Shown here in pieces: positions 50,892 through 60,004 of a DNA stretch of 62,374 bases (positions are counted from its first letter, which is position 1; each line of letters opens with the position of its first letter). Under the pieces are notes generated by a model, which was not told the DNA's origin, made no database searches, and saw nothing but the letters and a program-made list of their open reading frames with translations. Location: assembly GCA_003164785.1 (NCBI GenBank), contig PLUE01000072.1, positions 1 to 62,374 on the forward strand. Direction: 5' to 3'. The stretch comes from Gammaproteobacteria bacterium (GTDB lineage Bacteria; Pseudomonadota; Gammaproteobacteria; Steroidobacterales; Steroidobacteraceae). A program made the position numbers and the translations under genes.

Positions 50892-52592
50892 CCTAGCCCG
50901 CACTATGCGTGAAGGAACGGATTTTCATGGTCATGCGTGCAAGTTTGGCGATGTCGAGGCGTGATGTCGATGCGCGGCGGTGATTTTGGCGGCGCGCTGG
51001 TTGTCTGCGATCGATTATCGATCGCGGTAGGCTGTCGGTGCATGATTTCCGCCACGGGCGTTCGGCCTGAGTCAGGCAGACGGCATTCGATTGAGCGCGG
51101 CGTGCGCCCGACGGCGCTATGCGGGCGCAGCGCCGAGGTTGCGGGCGATGATCTGCCATTCGTTGCGATGCAGGCAAGTCGCTGGCAGGTGCAGCACGAT
51201 GCGCCGCACCGAAGATTCCACCCAGGCGCCGAGCTTCATGAGGTGTTCGCGCAGGGTGCTGACTTGGGCGGACCGGAAGGCGGTGCGCGCGGCCCGCAGA
51301 CGCAGCTCCTGGTACAGCACGTCGGCGGCGGCGCTCAGCAGTCCCCGCAGTTGATTGGCGAGGAAGCGGCTGCAACTGGTGCGGTCGACCTCCAAGCCGT
51401 GGTGCAACTCTTTGATCCGGTTTTCGATGTCACCTCGGGCGCAGTAGATCGCCTCGTACAGATGCCGGGGCGAGTGCTTGAGGTTGGTGACCACGAAGCG
51501 CGGGTTGTCTTTGGGCGTGCGCCCGGGATGGCGCACGACCTCAGCCTTGATGATGACGCGCCGCCGCTGATCCCAGGTGCCGGCGGCATAGCGGGTCTCG
51601 CTATACAGATGAGCGGTCTGTCCCGATTCGCGCGACAGTCGCCGGGCGGTACCCATCAGGCGCGCGGCGCGACGCTGCAGAACCTTGTTTTTCCCCATCG
51701 CGACCACGTACTCGAGCCCCTCGCGCTCGAGGAAGGCGAACATCTCGGCGGCGGCGAAGCCGCCGTCCAGGCGCACTCGCAACCGGGCGCGCGGGAAGGC
51801 CGCCCGCAACCTCGGCAACAGCCGCGACAGGATGCCGATCGCGCCGACCCCGGCGCTGGCATTGCCGGGGCGCAGCACGTAGGCGAACAGATACTGATCC
51901 GGCTCCTCGTTGAAGGTCAGGAACCCAGCCACCGGCAGATAGCACCAGGTGTCATAGTGGCCGTTGAAGAAGGTCAGTTGCTGAGCACCATGGGTCGGAT
52001 CGTCCGTCGGATCCAGATCGATCGTGATCCGTTTCGCTTTGCGCTTCAGCCGCCGGCGATGACGCTCGATCACGGCATCGGCGAGTGCGATCCCCATTCG
52101 GTACAAATCCGCACGATCAAACGCATTCTCGAAGCGCGAGAGCGTCGGCTGCGAAGCAAGATCCTCACCCCTGACCGGATCGCGACCGCACAGAAGCTTC
52201 TGGATCGGGTCGGCGCCCAATCGGCCGGCATCGTTGCCATCCGGATAACCGCAGGCGATGGCATACAGCCGCTGGCGCACCAGATCTCCGATCGCGTGCC
52301 GGATCTTGCCCGACTGGCGGCGGTCATCGATGCCGCCGATCAATGCGTCGGTCAGCCCGAGCCGCCGATCGCAAGCCTGCAGCAGGATTGCGCCGCCGTC
52401 GGAACTGGCATGTTCTTGGTCAAATTTAGCAACTACCGACTTGCCCGCCAAATCCGAAAACAGAACACTTTGTCGTGTGCTATCGTCATTCATGCAAAGG
52501 CCTTTTTTGTGACTGGAAATGCTCTTGGTAAAGCTTTTCTATCACGATCAAGGCCTTTGTGTTTTCTCACTTCATGAATTATTCAGGCTAGG
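50892..52592 (-). mobile_element. IS1380-family insertion sequence
   Basis: The transposase gene is bracketed by imperfect inverted repeats: CCTAGCCCGCACTATGCGTG from 50892 and, read inward from 52592, CCTAGCCTGAATAATTCATG. They share the first seven bases and most of the following. Element length would be about 1.7 kb, normal for the family. Bases flanking the two ends do not form a matching short direct repeat, so the insertion is old or rearranged. Confidence 0.75.
51117..52493 (-). CDS. IS1380-family transposase
   Basis: A 458-residue DDE transposase. It starts with the family-type N terminus (AGKSVVAKFDQEHASSDGGA), has the first Asp in TIDLDPTDDPTHG, the second in RVRLDGGFAAAEM, and the Glu in ARGDIENRIKELHHGLE. 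No frameshift or stop interrupts it, so it may still be active. About 225 bp of noncoding DNA separates its stop from the left end. Confidence 0.93.
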   Translation of the reverse strand: MNDDSTRQSVLFSDLAGKSVVAKFDQEHASSDGGAILLQACDRRLGLTDALIGGIDDRRQSGKIRHAIGDLVRQRLYAIACGYPDGNDAGRLGADPIQKLLCGRDPVRGEDLASQPTLSRFENAFDRADLYRMGIALADAVIERHRRRLKRKAKRITIDLDPTDDPTHGAQQLTFFNGHYDTWCYLPVAGFLTFNEEPDQYLFAYVLRPGNASAGVGAIGILSRLLPRLRAAFPRARLRVRLDGGFAAAEMFAFLEREGLEYVVAMGKNKVLQRRAARLMGTARRLSRESGQTAHLYSETRYAAGTWDQRRRVIIKAEVVRHPGRTPKDNPRFVVTNLKHSPRHLYEAIYCARGDIENRIKELHHGLEVDRTSCSRFLANQLRGLLSAAADVLYQELRLRAARTAFRSAQVSTLREHLMKLGAWVESSVRRIVLHLPATCLHRNEWQIIARNLGAAPA

Positions 52593-52812
52593 TCCCCTTC
52601 AAAGATCTACGTCTGAATATCGTCTACGCTTCACCTGATAGGCTACCGCAATTCGTGACTGGCCGTTTCGAGGCGGCTATTTCGGTACCATCACTGCCCA
52701 CTTTTGGCCGGCGGACAACGGACGCCAAACCTCTGGTGGCGGACCGACTCAAATCGACCGGGTCGCGAATGGCTGGCTGCTTTCCGGGACCAGCAAATTG
52801 CATACACAACAA

Positions 52813-52843
52813 GCTCGGGATTGGCATATCACCAATCCCGAGC
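52813..52843 (-). terminator. Perfect 12-bp stem-loop downstream of the PRC-barrel gene
   Basis: GCTCGGGATTGG and CCAATCCCGAGC pair perfectly around a 7-base loop, 46 bp past the stop codon of the PRC-barrel gene. Only a weak T-rich tract (TTGTTGTGT) follows on the minus strand, so it is either a terminator or an mRNA-stabilising hairpin. Confidence 0.55.
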
Positions 52844-52888
52844 CGCACCGATGATGACCGGTCGCAGCGTTTCACACGCCAGAACGAC

Positions 52889-53257
52889 CTATTTCCAGTA
52901 ACTTGGTGCCTTATAGTAGCTATCGACCTTGCGGCCGTACTCTGGCGTCCATTTGAAATCCGATCCAATGTCGTAGTTCGGCGAGTCTTGCAACTGCTTC
53001 TTATCCATGTTGATCACATAGCCGCCCTTGTTTTCATCGTACTTCAATGTCCCCCATGGCAGTGGATTGTGTTTCTTGCCCATGCCGAGAAAACCACCGA
53101 AGGACATGACTGCGTAGATCGCTCGACCACTAACCTTATCGATCATGATGTCATCAACCGTGCCGAGATTTTCTCCCGCCTGATTATAGACATTCGTTCC
53201 CTTAACCTTTTCGGCTGCAATGAGAGACCCGGATGTAATTGACGTGACTTCAGTCAT
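52889..53257 (-). CDS. PRC-barrel domain protein
   Basis: A 122-residue protein from ATG 53257, which has GAGGAG seven bases upstream. The PRC-barrel core is seen in NQAGENLGTVDDIMIDK and GRAIYAVMSFGGFLGMGKK with LPWGTLKYDE. Such stand-alone PRC-barrel proteins are frequent in soil bacteria near stress genes (DUF4142, catalases). The function is not known. Confidence 0.88.
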   Translation of the reverse strand: MTEVTSITSGSLIAAEKVKGTNVYNQAGENLGTVDDIMIDKVSGRAIYAVMSFGGFLGMGKKHNPLPWGTLKYDENKGGYVINMDKKQLQDSPNYDIGSDFKWTPEYGRKVDSYYKAPSYWK

Positions 53258-53551
53258 AGAAAAACTCCTCAATCTTGATAATTGCATCGCTCGGTCTCGA
53301 ACCGGTGTGCATATCCTGGGGATGATAACGCTGCTAATTCGTGAGCACACAACCCAACTAATAGCATTGACCGAACACTACGCGATGATCGCGGCTTCGT
53401 CTGTGCGATGGCAGACCGAAGGGCCCAAGTAGAGCAGATTTAGAGCAGTCGTGACCCTGCCTATCTCGTGGGGATAAAGGACGCCTCCCCTGTGAACAAG
53501 CGGCGGCCATTGACCAGGTTATGGGCCAACCGGCGTTCAAAGCGGATCAGG
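53258..53551. other. Spacer between PRC-barrel gene and IS6-family element
   Basis: About 290 bases containing the PRC-barrel promoter side. I see no gene or repeat. Confidence 0.4.
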
Positions 53552-54394
53552 GGCTCTGGTGCATCTAGGGGCATCGGGTAGACTGCCGAATCTTATTGCC
53601 CGAGGTGCTGAATGACGAAGCCGATCGCCCGTGACCCGATCTACCGCAAACGGGCATTCGACGCGGACATCATTGATCTGTGCGTGCGCTGGTACATCAC
53701 ATATCGGCTTTCGTACCGGGACCTGGTCGAGATGATGGCCGAGCGTGGCATCAAGGTCGCCCATTCGATGATCCTTCGATGGGTGACGCGCTACGTGCCG
53801 GAGTTTGAGAAGCGGTGGAACCGATTCTCCAAGGCGGTCGGCACGTCATGGCGAGTCGATGAGACGTACGTTTCGATCAAGGCCAAGTGGCACTACCTAT
53901 ACCGCGCCGTCGACAAGCACGGCAAGACCGTTGACTTCCTGCTTCGCCGCGATCGTGGCATCGCAGCGGCACAGGCGTTCTTTAGAAAAGCGCTCGCGTC
54001 GACGCTTCCACGCGTCCCACGAAAGGTGACGCTCGACGGCCATGTGCCGAGTTGTCGCGCCCAGTGGCGGCTGCGGCGAGAACACCCGTGCTGGCGCAAC
54101 GTCAAGGTCCGCACGAACAAGTATCTCAATAATCTCATCGAGCAAGACCACCGCGCGATCAAGCGGCGGTGCGCATCGATGGCAGGGTTCAAGTCGTTTG
54201 CGAATGCTACGATCACGATCGCCGGCATCGAGCTCGCTCACCGCATTCGTAACGGACAGTTCTCGTTCGGGCGTGGCCGTCGGCGTCGCGGATGGTCCCG
54301 AAAAGACGAATGGGCGATGGCCCTCGCATAAGAAAGAGCTGGGCGCACGAGAAAGCTTCATTGAGTTCGAAATATCCCGCGATGCACCAGAGCC
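53552..54394 (+). mobile_element. IS6-family insertion sequence
   Basis: The transposase is flanked by perfect 14-bp inverted repeats, GGCTCTGGTGCATC at 53552-53565 and its complement at 54381-54394, giving an 843-bp element of normal IS6 size. The 8 bases on either side (GGATCAGG and TTCGACCG) do not match, as expected if it arrived or recombined via a cointegrate. Its right end cuts directly into a group II intron reverse-transcriptase gene. Confidence 0.9.
53612..54331 (+). CDS. IS6-family transposase
   Basis: A 239-residue DDE transposase with WRVDETYVSIKAKWHYLYRA (first Asp), KVTLDGH (second Asp) and NNLIEQDHRAIKRR (Glu followed by the conserved Lys/Arg helix). The frame is intact, so it could be active. 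Confidence 0.95.
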   Translation: MTKPIARDPIYRKRAFDADIIDLCVRWYITYRLSYRDLVEMMAERGIKVAHSMILRWVTRYVPEFEKRWNRFSKAVGTSWRVDETYVSIKAKWHYLYRAVDKHGKTVDFLLRRDRGIAAAQAFFRKALASTLPRVPRKVTLDGHVPSCRAQWRLRREHPCWRNVKVRTNKYLNNLIEQDHRAIKRRCASMAGFKSFANATITIAGIELAHRIRNGQFSFGRGRRRRGWSRKDEWAMALA

Positions 54395-54700
54395 TTCGAC
54401 CGGTGGTTACGGCGCGAGATACCGGAATGCCGGTTTGCCCGGTACGCCGACGACGCAGTCGTGCATTGCCAGAGCGAGCAGATGGCCCAATGGGTGAAGC
54501 AACGACTGGCCGAACGCTTTGCGGCGTGCGGTCTGGAGCTGCACCCAGACAAGACCCGGGTCGTCTACTGCCGGGACAGCAACCGGCGGATCGAGTATCC
54601 GGTCACGCAGTTTACCTTCCTCGGCTTTACGTTCAGACCGCGGAGTGCCCAGACCCGGGACGGAAAGCTCTTCACGAACTTTCTTCCCGGTGTCAGCCGC
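54395..54700 (+). pseudogene. Group II intron reverse transcriptase/maturase fragment
   Basis: The frame starting at the IS6 end reads FDRWLRREIPECRFARYADD, including the RT active-site box YADD, then CGLELHPDKTRVVYC and FTFLGFTFRPRSAQTRDGK, the RT palm and thumb wording of bacterial group II introns. The 5' two thirds are missing at the IS6 boundary (54394/54395). The 3' part (domain X, endonuclease) is lost near 54700, where a minus-strand recombinase fragment begins. Confidence 0.85.
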
Positions 54701-55003
54701 GGGGCGCAGCCGATCTATCATCTGCCGCACTGCTGAGTTGTCACCCCAATCGTAGCGTCCGCTTCGCTTACGACACGCCATGAAGCGACTCACTAAATCA
54801 GAATCCAAATCCGTCGATACATGCTGTCGCCGATCAGTCCAACGACTAAAATCCGCCACCGATCGGATTTTGCAGCGAATGGAATGACGGTCATAGCCGC
54901 GCTTTTGAAGGCAGTCGATGAAATCATCGATATACGGACCCAGAGGTCCGCCATACATGCGACGCCGGGTGCCCGGAAATGCAAAAAATCCTGGCTTGCT
55001 CAT
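54700..55003 (-). pseudogene. N-terminal fragment of a tyrosine recombinase
   Basis: From ATG 55003 (GGGAG upstream) about 100 codons encode GPLGPYIDDFIDCLQKRGYD, then SIRCKIRSVADFSRWTDRR and SAVRQMIDRLRPAAD. This is the SAM-like core-binding domain of recombinases found in transposons with several tyrosine recombinases. The catalytic domain is missing: homology ends near 54700 at the reverse-transcriptase fragment. The open frame continues to 54407 only as antisense of that fragment. Palindromic repeats that could be the element's end lie just upstream (55046-55154). Confidence 0.7.
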
Positions 55004-55045
55004 CTTCGCTTCTCCCTTCCAGAATGAATGGAGAAGCCACGAAAC

Positions 55046-55154
55046 TATGCCGAGCGGGAAGCGCGAAAACCAGCGTGGCGAAAGGCGAAAACATACCCCG
55101 CTCGGCATAATCGCCCGCTCGGCATGTAAGTGACTATGCCGCATGCGGCATAGT
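55046..55154. repeat. Cluster of CTATGCCG inverted repeats and a 22-bp perfect palindrome
   Basis: TATGCCGAGCGGG (55046-55058) is inverted perfectly at 55097-55109 and again over 12 bases at 55114-55125. A 22-base perfect palindrome with arms ACTATGCCGCA spans 55133-55154. All share the half-site TATGCCG. The cluster lies in front of the truncated recombinase and ends exactly where the IS3 transposase fragment begins (55155), as expected of a recombinase-binding transposon terminus. Confidence 0.7.
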
Positions 55155-55505
55155 TACCTGTACGTGATTCTCGTTATTTTTAGCCGCTACGTCGTCGGTC
55201 GGATGATCGCCTACCGGGAAACCGCGGAGCTCGCCGAGCAACTGATTGCCGATACGATCGACAAACAGAATATCGCGCCGGGCACGCTCACCCTGCACGC
55301 CGATCGCGGCACTAGCATGCGCTCCAAATCGGTTGCCCAACTGCTCGTCGATCTCGACGTCACCAAAACTCACAGCCGCCCGTACGTCTCGGATGACAAT
55401 CCGTATTCCGAAGCGCAGTTCAAGACCTTGAAGTACCGACCCGACTTCCCGGCGCGCTTCGGTTCGATCGAGGGCGCACGTGCGCATTGCCAAGAAAACT
55501 CGTGA
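55155..55505 (+). pseudogene. IS3-family transposase (integrase core) fragment
   Basis: The frame reads YLYVILVIFSRYVVGRMIAY, then TLTLHADRGTSMRSK (second catalytic Asp) and SDDNPYSEAQFKTLKYRPDF (catalytic Glu). The first Asp and everything before it is missing, cut off at the 22-bp palindrome. The 3' end stops after RAHCQENS, short of the family's C terminus. It is unrelated in subgroup to the IS3 element at the right edge. Confidence 0.88.
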
Positions 55506-55616
55506 GCAAATGTGTCTCAACCCCATTGACACGTTCCGGAGATGAGGTAACCTTTCACGGTGCATGATGCGAAAAAATCAGGCTTGGACATCCCCTCCTC
55601 CGGTCCAAAAGCCAGC

Positions 55617-56780
55617 ATGAAGAAAAGAGTCTGTTCAGATGGAAAGCACGAAGCATACTTAGGCGTTGCGGTCACCTTGGCACTTACTATCGTGGGTTGC
55701 AGCGTAAGTCCCGCAAAACAATCCGAACACCCCGCTACATTGGCAGCCAACCTCGATTCTTATCCGAGCGTTGACCAGAAACTAGGGGAGCATCTGTACC
55801 CTGACGAGAAGCCGATCGCTGAGAAATTGTCGGTCGTGATCGAAGAATCCATTCGTAAACAATACTCGGCAGGCAGCGCACGCCGCGATGCACATCCGAA
55901 AGCCCATGGGTGTGTGAAAGCCGAATTCAACATCGTTGACACGCTACCGGAGGCGCTTTCCAAAGGGATGTTTGTTCCCGGTAAAACCTACCAGGCGTGG
56001 ATTCGCTTTTCGAATGGTTCTGGGGATCCAACCCGTGCCGATATCAAACGCGACGCGCGGGGCATGGCGATTAAAGTCTTGGGGGTACCCGGAAAGAAAC
56101 TCCTCGAGGACGAAGCGGACGCCGCGACGCAAGATTTCATCCTGATCAATCATCCGGTCTTCTTCGCGACCGACCCGGCGCGCTATCTGTCTTTTATGAA
56201 TGATGCGAACAGCGACCACTTTTATCGGAAGCTTCTTATTCCTTTTGATCTGGGCGCCAAAGGCACGCGGATCGCCCTGGAGACGCGCAGCTCGAAGATT
56301 TCAAATCCACTGCAAACCCGCTATTGGTCAATGGTTCCTTACCAGTTAGGCACAGGCCCCGACCGCGAAGCGGTGAGGTACTCCGTCAGATCATGCTCAG
56401 ATGTTGTCGATCCGATGCCAAAAGAACCAAGCCATGATTTTTTGCGTGATGTCCTTCGCAATACGCTACAAAACGATGATGCGTGTATGGAATTCCTGGT
56501 GCAGGCGAGAACCTCAGACCGAATGGACGTTGAGGATTCGAGGATCGAGTGGAAGGAGGCGCAAGCACCGTTCTCTAAGGTAGCGACGATTCGTATCCCG
56601 CGGCAGACTTTCGATACGCCTCAGCAAAACGAGTTTTGCGAAAATCTGTCCTTCACTCCCTGGCATGCTCTGCCTGAGCACAAGCCCCTCGGCGTCACGA
56701 ATCGGTTGCGGAAAGTCATTTATGACCATATCAGCCGAGTTCGACATGAAATGAACGATACCCAGCGCGAAGAACCGTGA
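55617..56780 (+). CDS. Catalase-family (y4iL-like) heme lipoprotein
   Basis: A 387-residue protein from ATG 55617, with a signal and lipobox IVGC (Cys28), so probably membrane-anchored in the periplasm; an upstream ATG (55560) would spoil the signal. The mature part follows the catalase-like heme fold: KAHGCVKAEFNI (distal His region), YQAWIRFSNGSGDPT, RDARGMAIKVLGV and DFILINHPVFFATDP. It is shorter than true catalases and belongs to the poorly characterised catalase-like group, whose members may be peroxidases or lipid-modifying. Its stop overlaps the next start (GTGA), so it is co-translated with two cytochromes. Confidence 0.85.
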   Translation: MKKRVCSDGKHEAYLGVAVTLALTIVGCSVSPAKQSEHPATLAANLDSYPSVDQKLGEHLYPDEKPIAEKLSVVIEESIRKQYSAGSARRDAHPKAHGCVKAEFNIVDTLPEALSKGMFVPGKTYQAWIRFSNGSGDPTRADIKRDARGMAIKVLGVPGKKLLEDEADAATQDFILINHPVFFATDPARYLSFMNDANSDHFYRKLLIPFDLGAKGTRIALETRSSKISNPLQTRYWSMVPYQLGTGPDREAVRYSVRSCSDVVDPMPKEPSHDFLRDVLRNTLQNDDACMEFLVQARTSDRMDVEDSRIEWKEAQAPFSKVATIRIPRQTFDTPQQNEFCENLSFTPWHALPEHKPLGVTNRLRKVIYDHISRVRHEMNDTQREEP

Positions 56781-58048
56781 GGAGCGAGCGACCGCAACTC
56801 GGTCGTCGCGTATCCACCTCTGCGCGGTGCAACAATCCATTGCGCCTATCGGCTGTGCGACGATTGAGCGCCGTGCAACTTCAGGTCACAACGCTACACG
56901 GAGCCGTCGGGTGGGGGTCGGTGCTGCTCTTGACCGTAGGCATTTGGCGTCTTGCTTCGGGCGATGATTTTCCCCAACAACTCAACGTCCATGGCGGCGA
57001 GGCCATCTACAAGGCGGCGTGCGCTGCGTGTCACGGAACCACGGGTGAGGGGACACCCAAGGCGTTGGCAGGTTTCGATAAACCTACCTCATTCCCGCAT
57101 TTCAATAAATGTGATGAGACGACCCCTGAGTTCACTCGCGATTACAAAGCCTCAATTCGCGACGGCGGTCCCGCGCGGGGTTTCTCCCCCATCATGCCCT
57201 CGTTCAGTGGTGTGTTGAGCTCGTCCCAAATGGATGAGGTGATTGTGTATCTGCGGAGTCTATGCAAGGAGAAAGGCTGGCCGTTGGGGGAGCTCAACGT
57301 ACCGCGAGCGCTGGTTACCGAAAAGGCCTTCCCCGAAAGCGAGACGGTGCTGACGACCACCGTCAATGCCAAGGGTGCGCCTGCGGTGTCCAACGAACTC
57401 GACTATGAGCGAATTCTCGGCAAGCGCGACCAGTTGGAGCTGGCGGTGCCGTTCGGTTGGGTGCAAAAAGAGACCGGGGGAATGACCGGCGGCCTCGGCG
57501 ACATTGCGATCGGCGACAAGCACGTTTTGTATTCTCACTTGAACGACAACCCTGATGGGCCGCTCTATGAAAGCACCGGATCAATCTTGAGCGTGCAGGG
57601 TGAAGTGGTTCTCGCCACCGGGGATCAGCGGCGCGGGTTAGGCGCAGGCGAGCCGAGCTTGGGATTCTTTGCCGCTTACGATCAGCTCCTGCCGGGTCAA
57701 GTATTCATTCAATTGCAGCCCGGCATCGATATTCCCCGACACACCGAGTTCGGACCGCGAACGGCTTATCTGCGGACCGCCGTCGGCAGAAGCTTCGCCG
57801 GCGATGGCGAGTTGGGGCGCTTGTGGTCGCCGATGCTCGAGGTCATCGGCAATCGCGATCTGACGCCGGGGACCAAGACCGACTGGGACATCGTTCCGGA
57901 ATTTCAAGTGACGCTCAATCGTCGCCAGCACATTCGTGCCGCAGCGGGTTACCGCCTGCCGCTCAACGACACAGCGGGGCGCCCGAAGCAGGTGATCGCG
58001 TATTTTATCTGGGATTGGTTTGATGGCGGATTGTTCGAGGGATGGTGA
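56777..58048 (+). CDS. Cytochrome c fused to a predicted outer-membrane beta-barrel
   Basis: A 423-residue protein from GTG 56777. A signal or anchor (about 45-63) precedes a class-I cytochrome c domain with one heme site CAACH (82-86) and probable Met ligand in FSPIMPSFSG. From about 190 the sequence alternates in beta-strand fashion (YERILGKRDQLELAVPFGW, GLGDIAIGDKHVLYSHL, VFIQLQPGIDIP), as in MetA-type outer-membrane porins, and it ends in Phe-Glu-Gly-Trp, the aromatic end of barrel proteins. A heme domain fused to a barrel recalls Cyc2-type iron oxidases in layout, not in sequence. The stop abuts the next GTG. Confidence 0.78.
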   Translation: MRSERPQLGRRVSTSARCNNPLRLSAVRRLSAVQLQVTTLHGAVGWGSVLLLTVGIWRLASGDDFPQQLNVHGGEAIYKAACAACHGTTGEGTPKALAGFDKPTSFPHFNKCDETTPEFTRDYKASIRDGGPARGFSPIMPSFSGVLSSSQMDEVIVYLRSLCKEKGWPLGELNVPRALVTEKAFPESETVLTTTVNAKGAPAVSNELDYERILGKRDQLELAVPFGWVQKETGGMTGGLGDIAIGDKHVLYSHLNDNPDGPLYESTGSILSVQGEVVLATGDQRRGLGAGEPSLGFFAAYDQLLPGQVFIQLQPGIDIPRHTEFGPRTAYLRTAVGRSFAGDGELGRLWSPMLEVIGNRDLTPGTKTDWDIVPEFQVTLNRRQHIRAAAGYRLPLNDTAGRPKQVIAYFIWDWFDGGLFEGW

Positions 58049-59680
58049 GTGAAAACTAGCAGTCGCATTCGATTGATAGGCCTATGGGGGGTCTACGCCG
58101 CTGCGATAGTTAGCAGCGCGGCGGTAGTGGCGGCCGATTCGCCCGAAGCACAATTTCAAACCTCCGATCGCTGCGTCGCCTGTCACAACGGCATGACGAC
58201 CACGACTGGAGAGGATTATTCGATTGGTGTCGATTGGAGCACGAGTTTGATGGCAAACGCCTCTCGTGATCCTTATTGGCAGGCGAGTCTGCGCCGCGAG
58301 ACGATGGAACATTCTGAGGTGGCCGCATCCATCGAAAACGAGTGTTCTTCATGTCACATGCCGATCCAGCAATACCTGACAAAACAAAACGGACAGTTGA
58401 ATCCCGTTTTTACCCGTCTGCCTTTGCATGCCGGCGACAAAGAATCCGCGGATGGGGTCACCTGCTCGATATGCCATCAAATCACGCCGCAGAACTTAGG
58501 AACTGCCGCGAGTTTTAACGGGAATTTCATCGTGAATGCGGCTTCGTCCGACGGCGTCCATCCTGAATACGGCCCCTTCGCTATCGCGGCCGGAATGCAG
58601 CACGTCATGCAAACATCGACGGGGGGCTATCAACCGCAGCAGGGTGATCAGATTCGCACCGCCGAACTTTGCGCGAGTTGCCATTCCTTGACGACGGAGG
58701 CGCGCGGCGCCAGCGGTGCCGTAGTGGGCTCGCTACCCGAGCAAAGACCCTACCAGGAGTGGTTACACAGCGACTTTCGCAATGAACGCACCTGCCAGTC
58801 CTGCCATATGCCGGCCGTAAACGAGCAGGTTCCCATCACGCGGATTTTAGGGGACCCCCGGCCGGGCGCCGCGCGCCATCAATTCGTCGCCGCGAATTTT
58901 GTTATGCAAAGAATACTCGGCCGCTACCATGACGAATTGGACGTCGCCGCCGAGCCGCAGGAGTTGTTCAATGCGGCCGATATCACGATTCGCTACCTAC
59001 AGAGCGAGGCTGCGACACTCGCTGTCACATCGCCGCAGATTCGCGCCAACCGGCTTGAGACAAATGTAACCGTGAATAATCTAGGCGGTCATAAGCTCCC
59101 CACCGCATTTCCTGCGCGCCGCGTCTGGCTGCATGTCATCGTTCGAGACCGCGCGCAGCACGTCGTTTTCGAATCCGGTGGCTTGAAGGCCGACGGCTCG
59201 ATCGCCGGGAATGACAATGACGAAGATCCCGCCAAATACGAACCGCATTACACCGAGATTCGCACATCCGATCAGGTGCAAATCTATGAGGCCATTCTCG
59301 GGGATCAAGAAGGGCGCGTGACCACGGGCCTGCTATCGGCGGTCGACTATCTGAAAGACAACCGCTTACTGCCTCGCGGATTCGATAAGAATACGGCGGC
59401 GGCTGATATTGCGGTTCATGGCCACGCGTCGGCCGATCCGGCCTTCACGGACCGCGGGCACACATTGCGCTACTCGATCGATGTGAAAGATGCGGTAGGT
59501 CCATTTAGCATCGACGTCGAGCTTTGGTATCAGCCCATTGGGTTTCGATGGGCAAACAACCTGAAACCCTACAATGCTGACGAGCCGCGTCGATTTACCG
59601 CGTATTTCGACTCCTTGGGAGTGGGAAACGCGGTCATGCTCGTCAAATCGTCGAGTTCAACACAACGAGCGTCGAATTAA
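58049..59680 (+). CDS. Pentaheme c-type cytochrome
   Basis: A 543-residue exported protein starting at GTG 58049, immediately after the TGA of the barrel cytochrome. The signal peptide ends near AAVVAA (about 29). Five CxxCH heme sites are present: CVACH (42), CSSCH (98), CSICH (138), CASCH (207) and CQSCH (248). The C-terminal half (from about 290) is heme-free and beta-rich (NRLETNVTVNNLGGHKLPTA), like the C-terminal domain of NrfA-unrelated multiheme cytochromes found near sulfur or metal redox genes. Probably passes electrons between periplasm and the barrel protein. Confidence 0.9.
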   Translation: MKTSSRIRLIGLWGVYAAAIVSSAAVVAADSPEAQFQTSDRCVACHNGMTTTTGEDYSIGVDWSTSLMANASRDPYWQASLRRETMEHSEVAASIENECSSCHMPIQQYLTKQNGQLNPVFTRLPLHAGDKESADGVTCSICHQITPQNLGTAASFNGNFIVNAASSDGVHPEYGPFAIAAGMQHVMQTSTGGYQPQQGDQIRTAELCASCHSLTTEARGASGAVVGSLPEQRPYQEWLHSDFRNERTCQSCHMPAVNEQVPITRILGDPRPGAARHQFVAANFVMQRILGRYHDELDVAAEPQELFNAADITIRYLQSEAATLAVTSPQIRANRLETNVTVNNLGGHKLPTAFPARRVWLHVIVRDRAQHVVFESGGLKADGSIAGNDNDEDPAKYEPHYTEIRTSDQVQIYEAILGDQEGRVTTGLLSAVDYLKDNRLLPRGFDKNTAAADIAVHGHASADPAFTDRGHTLRYSIDVKDAVGPFSIDVELWYQPIGFRWANNLKPYNADEPRRFTAYFDSLGVGNAVMLVKSSSSTQRASN

Positions 59681-59722
59681 AGCCGGCGCGCAACTATCGC
59701 AGGGCGCTTTGAGCGCGTGTGA

Positions 59723-60001
59723 TTGGTTTCAATCGATGAGCGTAAAGCATGGAAACGAAAGAACTCATCGGACTCGGTATTCTCCAGTGTTGTGACTCGG
59801 CTTAACTACGCAAGGCACGGCGCTGCCAATGGGGTCGTGCTCGACACAGGCGATATCATCCACACCAAGCTTGAGGGGAGGTCTCGGTTGAAACTCAAAG
59901 TGGGCGATGTCGTGCGTACCGACGGCGTCACCAGACCGCTCTCCACCGGCAGCCGCAGTGCGATCGAGGCGATCCGGAACAACGGGAAACTCCTCAAATG
60001 A
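59723..60001 (+). CDS. Small OB-fold-like protein
   Basis: A frame of up to 92 codons. The conserved-looking core is LNYARHGAANGVVLDTGDII, then LKLKVGDVVRTDG and RSAIEAIRNNGKLL, resembling short nucleic-acid or cofactor-binding OB-fold proteins of unknown function. The start is uncertain; homology begins around TRLNYARHG, so it may be a fragment whose 5' end was replaced. Confidence 0.45.
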   Translation: MVSIDERKAWKRKNSSDSVFSSVVTRLNYARHGAANGVVLDTGDIIHTKLEGRSRLKLKVGDVVRTDGVTRPLSTGSRSAIEAIRNNGKLLK

Positions 60002-60004
60002 GCC

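Noticed and set aside
54407..54699. C-terminal part of the minus-strand recombinase frame
   Set aside because: It is antisense of the reverse-transcriptase fragment and carries no recombinase motifs.
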